A stretch of DNA of 59,335 bases from Acinetobacter parvus DSM 16617 = CIP 108168 (GTDB taxonomy: Bacteria; Pseudomonadota; Gammaproteobacteria; Pseudomonadales; Moraxellaceae): NCBI RefSeq assembly GCF_000368025.1, contig NZ_KB849212.1, positions 1,274,610-1,333,944 on the forward strand, read 5' to 3'. The notes beneath the pieces were generated by a model. It searched no databases, was not told the origin of the DNA, and worked only from the letters and a program-made list of their open reading frames with translations. Each line of letters starts with the position of its first letter. Within the stretch, counting starts at the first letter, position 1. Of this stretch, positions 52,812 to 59,335 are shown piece by piece. The translations under genes were made by a program, and so were the position numbers.

Positions 52812-54529
52812 TTATACCACTACATTCTTACCTCTGGCTTTCGCTTTTAACAACGATTGATCTGCTTTTTCCAAAAGCTCTAACCAACTCTCTGCACCAA
52901 TAGCCACTCCAATACTGACAGAAACCTGAATCGCCTTCCCCAGACTTGTAACAACGATATTTTGCGTAGCAATCCCTAAGCGAATACTTTCCGCAATCGC
53001 TTTCGCTTCCTCCATTTGAATACTCTCGATCACGACCAAGAACTCATCACCGCCATAACGCACGATAAGATCAGAAGCACGCACATGTTGCTTGAGTTGA
53101 TTAGCAACCATTCCGATCACCTCATCGCCAACCAGATGCCCGTATTGATCATTTACATACTTAAAATGATCAATATCGATTGCAAACACACATGTCTGAG
53201 ATAGCGCATTCGGCTTAGCAGTCAAATCATTAATATATTCTTCTAATGCCAATCGATTTGATACACCCGTAAGCGTGTCGGTATTTGCAATTTGCTTGAG
53301 TTGCGACTCCATCAAATCACGCTGTTTAAGCATGACTTTTAATTTATTAATCGCTTCAAACAAGGTATAAAACTCATGTTTTGATTTCTGACGAGAAGGT
53401 GGCTCATGCATCGTATCCGATAAACCCAAAATCATCTCACGTGCTTTAATCAAAGGGCTAAACACCTTTCTCTTGGTATAGATCATCGTAAATAAAGCAA
53501 TTAATAAAGATAAGCTTGAAATAGATAGTGTAAAAAATACTGTTGTTTGGCATTTTTATTCTGTTGTGTTGCGATAAGCACACTGTAATCCAAAATATAC
53601 TTTTGTAGATCGATGACGGTGGTGTATTTATCAACAATTTGCTCTGTCAGTTGCGTCCCTGTTAAAAAATACGTTTGATTATTTTGACTTTCATCCAATA
53701 ATCTACGGATGATAGGTAATCCTTGCTCTAAGAACTCCGTTCTTACACGTTGGTGTAATCGAATGTAATCTGAAGTTTTCATATATTGCGGTTGAATGAC
53801 ATCAACCAAGGACCAAAGATATCTAGCCTGATGCTCTGTTTGCAAAGTCCTTGCACGGTTTATATCAGAAATTTTTTCAGAAAAAGTAATCGGTGCCATA
53901 ACATTCGATGCAACTCGTCCTGCCTGATCACGCATATCCGTTAGAATCAATATTGAAATAAAATAGTTCGACATCTTACTGTCTTTACTTTTCGACTGCG
54001 CCATCAACTCATTAAGAAGCTCACGACTGTTATCCCAAACACTAAACATTGTTAAAATGGCATGATCTAGTTGCGGTGATGTTCGTTGAGACTGTGGTAT
54101 TTCCGCATAAGCATCAACGATTTTACGCGCATGCTCTAATTTTACTTTCAAATCAGTTTGGAGCTGTGTTGCTACTGAATTAAAACCTGCTTGATTTAAA
54201 ATAGATACTGTTTCATTAATCTGCTCATCAACGACTAATCTAAACTCTGCCAATTCCTGTTTATTTTTTACTATTTCTTCTGATGTACTTGACATAACCT
54301 TATTTGCAGGTCCGCGCTCTCTGGAAATCTTATTCGCTGTTTGGACTAATGCACGTAAACTGGTGATTTCACTCAAAACCTGATTTGTTTTATTATATTC
54401 TTGAAAACTGTTAAGAATTAAAGGAATAGAAATATATAGAATGGATAAAATAATAATCGCCATGCAAACAAAAAGTCGAAGGCTGATTTGTTCTGAACGT
54501 AATTTAACGCGCCTTAAGTTACGCCCCAT
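52812..54529 (-). pseudogene. Diguanylate cyclase with periplasmic sensor, split by a frameshift
   Basis: Two frames of one gene: the 5' part (53501..54529) has TM1 near residues 20-42 and a helical periplasmic sensor of about 280 residues; the 3' part (52812..53486) has a linker, coiled coil and an intact GGDEF domain (RYGGDEFLVV, with the RxxD inhibitory site RASD five residues before). The 5' frame runs off as QQYFLHYLFQAYLY, whereas a one-base shift near 53545 restores VFFTLSISSLSLLIALFTMI, a perfect TM2 leading into the 3' part. Restored, the product would have about 570 residues. It is either a mutated gene or an assembly error. Confidence 0.88.
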
Positions 54530-54737
54530 TAACCCACCTTGTCTTTTTCAAAAAAGCCATTCCGATGTATTTTTAAACAAAAAATGATTTTACCTGTGTT
54601 TTCTCAACCACAGCAACTTTTTCAATTTTCTCAATATCATTGATCAAATCACCTAGCAGCAAGACTATTGAATAAATAGATTCTAAAGATAAAAATTATC
54701 AATTTCACAAATCAGGCTTGTCCGCACATAATTTAAT

Positions 54738-54850
54738 CAAGCCAAGCAATATCTGAATCTGTACTTTTAACCCTCTAGGATGTTTTCTCCCCCAAATATA
54801 AACATCCTATTTCCAAGCCCAACTTTTTCGTTAAAGTTGGGCTTTTTTTT
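54738..54850 (+). ncRNA. Candidate small RNA with ACCCTCTAG box and C-rich loop (copy 2)
   Basis: In a stretch without plus-strand genes lies, in order: the box ACCCTCTAG (54770..54778); a perfect 10-bp hairpin (54776..54785 with 54800..54809) whose 14-base loop contains CTCCCCC; the spacer ATTTCC; and a perfect 12-bp terminator stem (54815..54826 with 54833..54844) with an eight-T run. Box, hairpin, TTTCC and terminator repeat the layout at 33716..33780. A possible -10 CATAAT (54726..54731) would start it near 54738. A loop of CTCCCCC could pair with Shine-Dalgarno sequences. Confidence 0.55.
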
Positions 54851-54862
54851 AAGAAAAAGATT

Positions 54863-55702
54863 TTATTGCGTCTCTAACAATTTCAATTGTTGTAATGCCT
54901 GATAAACAATCGCTTTACGCGCATCGCCCTGCTTAGAATTATTTATTTGCATATTTAAAGAAAATGCAATCACCTGCCCATTCGGTTGCTCAATCCAGCC
55001 TGTCCACCAACCTACTTGGGGCGTTACATCCATACCCCAACCACTTTTGGCATAAATTTTGGTTCCTTTAACTTCATCAACCAAAACCATCTGTTTCACT
55101 TGTTCCTGCACAGATTGATCAAATGTAAGCTGCTTATGAGCCAAAGCATAAGCAAATTTGACTTCTTCAACGGGGGTAATCTTCAGTGGACCAACCAACC
55201 AAAAATCATCGACTTGCGTTCCGATCTCAGCATTGCCAAAGCCCACTCGCTTCACTTCGTTCGCCATCAGCTCTAAACCAATACGTCGAGCCAATTCTTG
55301 ATAAACAGGCACTGCCGATGCCTGCATCGCCTCAGCTAAGGTTAAATCTTTTTCCCAGCTCGCAAAAGCACGCTTTTTGCCATCCCATTTAAACACTTCG
55401 TTTGGCGAACTTTTGTGATGCTGTATCCCAATCAGAGCATTTAACATCTTGAAAGTTGAGGCTGGAATATAAGCTGTATTCGATCGACTCAGCGCATTGC
55501 CATATTCTTGAAGTGTTTGCCCATCATATGTAACAAATACGCCAACAGTTTGAGCATGTTGGAATAAAGAAGCGATCTCGGTTTGGTCGTGTTTTTTTGA
55601 CACGGCGCTTTGAGTTGGGGCCTGCAAATTTTGGCAACCTAGCAACGTCAGTCCAATCATTACAGATGCGCAAAGGCCAAGATGTTTTAGTATTTTTGGC
55701 AT
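54863..55702 (-). CDS. blaOXA: Class D beta-lactamase (chromosomal OXA type)
   Basis: This 279-aa serine beta-lactamase hydrolyses beta-lactam antibiotics in the periplasm. The N-terminus has a lipobox-like LTLLGC (Cys23), so it may be lipid-anchored. Active-site motifs are STFK (82-85), SAV (129-131), FGN (155-157, Phe in place of the usual Tyr) and KSG (219-221). The Phe variant and the run WEKDLTLAEAMQASAVPVYQ are usual in Acinetobacter chromosomal OXA enzymes. It seems closest, from memory, to the OXA-214 type of A. haemolyticus. No insertion sequence is near its start, and a terminator lies upstream, so expression may be low. Confidence 0.93.
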   Translation of the reverse strand: MPKILKHLGLCASVMIGLTLLGCQNLQAPTQSAVSKKHDQTEIASLFQHAQTVGVFVTYDGQTLQEYGNALSRSNTAYIPASTFKMLNALIGIQHHKSSPNEVFKWDGKKRAFASWEKDLTLAEAMQASAVPVYQELARRIGLELMANEVKRVGFGNAEIGTQVDDFWLVGPLKITPVEEVKFAYALAHKQLTFDQSVQEQVKQMVLVDEVKGTKIYAKSGWGMDVTPQVGWWTGWIEQPNGQVIAFSLNMQINNSKQGDARKAIVYQALQQLKLLETQ

Positions 55703-55799
55703 AAGAAAAGCAGAAGTCGAGTATAGATTTGATTACTATAAACCTTTTGTATTATTCGCTCTGTATTGTTATCTCATCTATAATAGGAAAAGAACAGAC

Positions 55800-55896
55800 A
55801 AAAAAAAGCTCAACCTTGGGGAAAGCTGAGCTAGTAAACTACAAATACACAAAGAAAATGTTCCGAGATCGTAAAATGCAAATTACCTATCTCTTG
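55800..55896 (-). ncRNA. Candidate small RNA or attenuated leader upstream of blaOXA
   Basis: On the minus strand a good promoter (-35 TTTACA at 55931..55926, 17-bp spacer, -10 CATAAT at 55908..55903) is followed about 65-95 nt later by a terminator: AGCTCAGCTT/AAGGTTGAGCT with TCCCC loop (55807..55832) and eight T. No protein fits between. The unit is either a free RNA of about 97 nt or the leader of blaOXA with an early stop 98 bp before the gene. The perfect palindrome TTCACATTATGTGAA (55898..55912) overlaps the -10 and may be an operator. Confidence 0.5.
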
Positions 55897-56346
55897 CTTC
55901 ACATTATGTGAACTATACCTCACAATGTAAAACCGATTAAACAAATTGCATTTAAAAAACTAATCGGTAAATCAGATTTAACCTTTAAATCATTTCTTTC
56001 TCATTTTTAAATTGATCATGATTTCATCAAAAATTATTCGCTATTTTTTGTATAGTTCATCGCAAAATTATTAAAAAAATATGTTTAAACCACACTTTTA
56101 ATGGCAAAATTATGACACAAGCCAGCACAAGTTGAATGTAAAAAACGATTGATACAATCGAATTAACCAATCAAACAAATCTCATACAGCACTTAAAAAT
56201 GATCTTCCGCCTTAGCTATAAACAATTATATCTATTTGTTAATTATAACTTTTATTTAGCGTTGACAACAAACTTTGCTTTTGTTTGTTTTTTAAACAAA
56301 ATGTGGTCAGTGTTTCACCCTTCGTCGGAGGCTTGGATTTATGACA

Positions 56347-56374
56347 TTGACATCATACTTTGTTACAATACAAT
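56347..56374 (+). promoter_or_regulatory. Sigma-70 promoter of the Omp33-36 gene
   Basis: A consensus -35 TTGACA (56347..56352) and -10 TACAAT (56369..56374) with 16-bp spacing predict a start near 56381 and a 5' leader of about 36 nt. The rest of the 55930-56340 stretch is AT-rich without a gene; one weak terminator-like hairpin (AACAAAC/GTTTGTT then T-run) lies at 56268..56292. Confidence 0.7.
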
Positions 56375-56416
56375 GACCCCAATTTAACTCAATCACTGTT
56401 AAAGCTGGAAATTATT

Positions 56417-57310
56417 ATGAAAAAACTCGGTTTAGCCACTGCTTTATTATTAGCCATGACCGGTGCTAACGCTTATCAAGTTGAAGTTCAAGGTCAATCT
56501 GAATTTTTAGATACAACTGTAAATGACAAAAACTTTACTGGTGCTGGACAAGCAACTTACTACTTCAAAGATGTAGACGCTTCTAAAGGTCCTTTAGCTG
56601 AAGCTGCGTTCTTAAACCACGCATCTAATGTTTCTGCTGCTTACAGCTATACTAAACATGATGGTGATGAAGTTGTAACTTCTGAAACTCAATCATATGG
56701 CGCAAAAGGTGAAGCTTACATCCCTACACCATACCTACCGGTATATACAAGCGCATCTTATAGCCACACTAAATCTAAAGTTGACGGCGAAAAAGACAAT
56801 GGTGACCGCTTCGCATTAGAAGTTGGTACTATGCTTACTCCTAACTTCTTAGTTGCTGTTGGTTATACAAACATTGCTGACCAATTTGCTTTAGATGCAA
56901 ACAGCGTACTTTCAAGCGGTATCGTAAAATCAGTCGCTCAACCATTAGTGATTGGCGAAGACCAAGATGCAATTACTGCACGTACTAAATATGTAGGTAA
57001 CATCGACGGTACAAACATGGCTGTAGGCTTTGAAGCTGGTCTTGTTTATGGCGATACAACTGCATATGAATTAAAGTCTGACCTTTACCTAACGCCTAAG
57101 TTAAGCGTTGGTGCTTCTTATGCAGAAGTAAGTGCAAGCTCTAACCCAGCAAGTGACAAATTCTCTCCAATCAAATCTGCTTGGGGCGCGAACGTAAACT
57201 ACTTCATCACTCCAGCGGTTGCTGTTGGTGCAAGCTACGTAAATGCAAATGCAGTAAATGCTGACTTAGATACGCAAACTGTTGGCGTAAACGCGAAGTT
57301 CCGTTTCTAA
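56417..57310 (+). CDS. Outer-membrane porin of the Omp33-36 family
   Basis: This 297-aa outer-membrane beta-barrel is of the Acinetobacter Omp33-36 type, a water channel and virulence-linked porin whose loss is tied to reduced carbapenem entry in A. baumannii. A signal peptide MKKLGLATALLLAMTGANA (cleaved after residue 19) is followed by alternating polar/hydrophobic strands rich in Tyr, Ala and Thr; the last residue is Phe (AKFRF), the usual barrel end signal. ATG 56417 is used; the open frame upstream is non-coding leader. Codon use is strongly biased as for an abundant protein. Confidence 0.93.
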   Translation: MKKLGLATALLLAMTGANAYQVEVQGQSEFLDTTVNDKNFTGAGQATYYFKDVDASKGPLAEAAFLNHASNVSAAYSYTKHDGDEVVTSETQSYGAKGEAYIPTPYLPVYTSASYSHTKSKVDGEKDNGDRFALEVGTMLTPNFLVAVGYTNIADQFALDANSVLSSGIVKSVAQPLVIGEDQDAITARTKYVGNIDGTNMAVGFEAGLVYGDTTAYELKSDLYLTPKLSVGASYAEVSASSNPASDKFSPIKSAWGANVNYFITPAVAVGASYVNANAVNADLDTQTVGVNAKFRF

Positions 57311-57349
57311 GATTGAATTGCGGTTCTATCCAGAACCCAGATTGATCAT

Positions 57350-57383
57350 AAAAAAACCAGTTCATTTTGAACTGGTTTTTTAT
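57350..57383 (+). terminator. Terminator of the Omp33-36 gene
   Basis: AAAACCAGTT/AACTGGTTTT with CATTTTG loop and T-run, 39 bp after the stop. Confidence 0.9.
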
Positions 57384-57425
57384 TTTAGAAGAATCGGAAA
57401 AGTCTTTCAGTTCCCAGCTACAAGA

Positions 57426-58076
57426 CTACATCTTTTTGTCTTCGATATTTAAGGCACTGATTGCCAACACTGCCTGAGTACGGTTTTGTACGCCAAGTTT
57501 ACGGAAAATGGCGGTTACATGCGCCTTGATGGTTGCCTCGGAAACTTCCAGGTCATAGGCAATCTGTTTATTTAGCAACCCCTCAGCCACCATCATTAAT
57601 ACGCGGAACTGCTGCGGCGTCAGTGACTGTAAACGCTCTGCCAGTGCGGTTTCGTCCGCAGCCCTTGGGTCAAATCCTGCATGAGTCGGTAAATTCGGTG
57701 GCAGCCAGATCTCACCCTCCAGCACCTGCTTAATGGCCTCGCCAATATGGCTTGGGTGTGAGGATTTTGGAATGTATCCCATTGCTCCGTGTGCAATTGC
57801 CCGCTGGATAATCGACACTTCCTCATGGGCAGAAACAATAATGATCGGAATCGCTGGATACTGTGCTCGTACATACACCAGTGCAGAAAATCCAGAGGCA
57901 CCTGGTAGATTCAGGTCCAGCAACACCAGATCGGGTTCCGCCCCATGTTCCAGACGCGCATAGAATTCGTCAACATCAGCAGTTTCCTGAATCTGTGCCT
58001 GTGGCAGGCTATAACGAACCGCTTGAATCAACGCATGTCTAAATAAGGGATGATCATCTACAATTAAAATATTCAT
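57426..58076 (-). CDS. LuxR/NarL-type response regulator
   Basis: This 216-aa two-component regulator has a receiver with the Asp pair VDDHPLF near the start, phospho-acceptor Asp54 in LVLLDLNLPGASG and Lys in IPKSSHP. A C-terminal LuxR-type helix-turn-helix (about 148-210) reads LTPQQFRVLMMVAEGLLNKQ and then YDLEVSEATIKAHVTAIFRK. ATG 58076 (MNILIVDDHP) is chosen over the upstream start at 58091. No histidine kinase is beside it, so it is an orphan here. The target genes are not evident. Confidence 0.9.
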   Translation of the reverse strand: MNILIVDDHPLFRHALIQAVRYSLPQAQIQETADVDEFYARLEHGAEPDLVLLDLNLPGASGFSALVYVRAQYPAIPIIIVSAHEEVSIIQRAIAHGAMGYIPKSSHPSHIGEAIKQVLEGEIWLPPNLPTHAGFDPRAADETALAERLQSLTPQQFRVLMMVAEGLLNKQIAYDLEVSEATIKAHVTAIFRKLGVQNRTQAVLAISALNIEDKKM

Positions 58077-58425
58077 AAGTGCTTTACGCAATCTGTAAGT
58101 ACGTCAATGTACTGTGTTTATTCAAATTCAATCTATCCTAGCCTATTTTTAAATAAACCGCAGGTCAAGCACAAGACCTGATTTATTTCCTTTTCCAGCA
58201 AAATAAATCGAATATTTATATAATCCATATCCTATTTATTCAAGAATAAAGCCCTTAAAGAAATATTGAATAGAAACATGCAATTAAAACCAACTAAATT
58301 CAAGCCTATCATTATTTTTAGATATATCGATAAAAAAGATAAGCTTGCAGCATTTCCTTATTTTACAGCCAGCATATTCAGGTAGATAAATAGGGGCAAT
58401 TCAGGAAAACTGCCCAGGCCCAACC
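58077..58425. other. AT-rich divergent intergenic region
   Basis: This 349-bp spacer between the response regulator and the FMN reductase gene holds both promoters. I see no small gene, repeat or hairpin with a clear role. Confidence 0.5.
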
Positions 58426-59166
58426 ATGCCAAATCACCAGACAATCGCCACTCCCCTCAACATTGTTGCCGTTTCAGGCGGGCTAAATAGTCCCTCTAAA
58501 ACTGAAAGTTTAATTCAGGCCATCCTTGATGAACTTTCAGAAGCAATCAGCATTAAGGTGCATTTCATTAAACTCAGTGAAATTGGTCCTTTATTGGGTG
58601 GCGCCATTTACCGTAACCAACTACCACAGCGTGTACAGGATGACCTTGCCGCAGTTGAGGCGGCAGATGCCCTGATTGTGGGCACACCCGTTTACCGTGC
58701 ATCATTCACTGGTTTATTTAAACATTTCTTCGACTTTGTTGAACAGACTGCTTTAGTCGATGTTCCTGTATTGCTGGCGGCTTCAGGTGGTAGTGATCGG
58801 CATGCACTGGTGCTGGAGCATCAGCTACGTCCGCTATTTAGCTTTTTTCAGGCACAGACCCTACCGATAGGCGTATATGCCACCGATCGGGACTTTACAC
58901 CTGAATACACGGTAAAAAGTGAGCAACTGTCAGACCGTGTGACCCTGGCTGTAGCGCGTGCCTTACCAATTCTGGAGTGGGCACCTGCCAAGGGTCAGCG
59001 TGCGGCGGCAACCAGGGCAAAAACCGAACAGGCCAACCAGAATCTCGGCATTAACAAACAGATTGAACAGGCGGATGTACTCCCCTCAGCGGCAGTACCT
59101 GATCTGGATGCGGCAGAATCACGCCTCCATCCAAAACCACAAAAAAATCTAAACCACGTTGCATAA
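58426..59166 (+). CDS. msuE: NAD(P)H-dependent FMN reductase (MsuE/SsuE-like)
   Basis: This 246-aa flavodoxin-like enzyme supplies reduced FMN to two-component monooxygenases such as alkanesulfonate or methanesulfonate monooxygenase. NIVAVSGGLNSPSKTESLIQ (about 12-31) is the FMN phosphate loop; VGTPVYRASFTGLFKHFFDF is the isoalloxazine-contact segment (about 85-104). The last 60 residues extend beyond the flavodoxin core and are rich in Gln, Ala and Lys. No monooxygenase gene is visible before the window ends, so the pathway is inferred. Confidence 0.85.
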   Translation: MPNHQTIATPLNIVAVSGGLNSPSKTESLIQAILDELSEAISIKVHFIKLSEIGPLLGGAIYRNQLPQRVQDDLAAVEAADALIVGTPVYRASFTGLFKHFFDFVEQTALVDVPVLLAASGGSDRHALVLEHQLRPLFSFFQAQTLPIGVYATDRDFTPEYTVKSEQLSDRVTLAVARALPILEWAPAKGQRAAATRAKTEQANQNLGINKQIEQADVLPSAAVPDLDAAESRLHPKPQKNLNHVA

Positions 59167-59225
59167 AGAAATAATTCGTTTTTAGACTTGATAAGAAGAA
59201 AAATAAAGTAATGGCAAGTATTATT

Positions 59226-59253
59226 GCCCCAGGACTCGGCTTGGGGCTTTTTA
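59226..59253 (+). terminator. Terminator of the FMN reductase gene
   Basis: GCCCCAGG... and CTTGGGGC form a stem around a short loop and are followed by a T-run, 60 bp past the stop. Confidence 0.75.
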
Positions 59254-59297
59254 TTTTCGGCAGGTTTCAATTTTCCTGGCTGACCATTAAATGCTGC

Positions 59298-59335
59298 TCT
59301 TGACATCCTCCCCGACCTAAAGGACGGGGATTCCT
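59298..59335. mobile_element. Possible IS200/IS605-family element end (cut by the window edge)
   Basis: The last bases read TTGACATCCTCCCCGACC TAAA GGACGGGGATT: arms CCCCGACC and GGACGGGG pair around TAAA with one mismatch. A TTGACATCCTCCCCG-type start with this hairpin is the subterminal structure I remember at ends of IS200/IS605 (TnpB-carrying) elements. The transposase genes would lie outside the window. Confidence 0.5.

Noticed and set aside
54573..54695. Minus-strand open frame without start reading LLGDLINDIEKIEKVAVVEK near its end
   Set aside because: It looks protein-like and could be the tail of a lost gene, but it is about 40 codons long with no start codon and no partner nearby, so I cannot call it.
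56268..56296. Terminator-like AACAAAC/GTTTGTT hairpin upstream of the porin gene
   Set aside because: The stem is A/T-only except for two pairs and lies upstream of the strong porin promoter; it is probably a by-product of AT-rich sequence.

Overview
The window is chromosomal DNA from an Acinetobacter species. This rests on an Acr1-type fatty acyl-CoA reductase (17076..17963), an Omp33-36-type porin (56417..57310), a chromosomal-type class D beta-lactamase (54863..55702) closest in remembered sequence to the OXA-214-like enzymes of the A. haemolyticus group, and the general moderate-to-low GC gene style. I cannot fix the species without a search.

Layout. 1-4.2 kb: tRNA-Glu, two large unrecognised proteins, a small lipoprotein, an XRE regulator broken by an in-frame stop, and a zinc-ribbon membrane protein. 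4.2-13.5 kb: a heavy-metal efflux locus on the minus strand (two czcI-like genes, czcC, czcB, czcA, czcD, a secreted micro-peptide and an isoprenylcysteine-methyltransferase-like membrane protein); both czcI copies carry the same 17-bp palindrome upstream. 13.5-26.3 kb: housekeeping genes (ettA, metY, acr1, azlCD, tex, ompR-envZ, a succinate/acetate CoA-transferase) with one decayed epimerase gene. 26.3-33.5 kb: two identical tRNA-Phe genes, a PanZ-like GNAT, hisB-hisH, hisA, hisF and thrB interleaved with membrane proteins, plus an exonuclease relic between hisH and hisA. 33.5-40 kb: a candidate small RNA, a membrane fatty-acid-hydroxylase-type gene divergent from an AraC regulator, with two operator-like direct-repeat pairs, then aqpZ, a secreted-type nuclease and kup. 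40-41 kb: tRNA-Ser with a truncated tyrosine integrase (a scar of a lost island), then tRNA-Thr. 41-51.3 kb: a methyltransferase/FAD-oxidoreductase pair, a pirin fragment, ssb, a YajR-like exporter, tenA, two DUF membrane proteins and uvrA. 51.3-54.5 kb: an AT-rich two-gene module of unknown function (two-TM protein plus cupin-like protein), then a frameshifted diguanylate cyclase. 54.5-59.3 kb: two candidate small RNAs flanking the OXA gene, the Omp33-36 porin, a LuxR-type response regulator, an FMN reductase and, at the edge, a hairpin like the end of an IS200/IS605 element.

The parts most worth a second look are the two-gene module next to uvrA; two candidate small RNAs (33.7 and 54.8 kb) that share a nine-base box and a hairpin-plus-terminator layout; a promoter-to-terminator unit of about 100 nt just upstream of the OXA gene; the matched palindromes of the czc locus; and the 22-bp-spaced direct repeats around the hydroxylase gene. 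All reading was by eye. Family names rest on remembered motifs, not on database searches.
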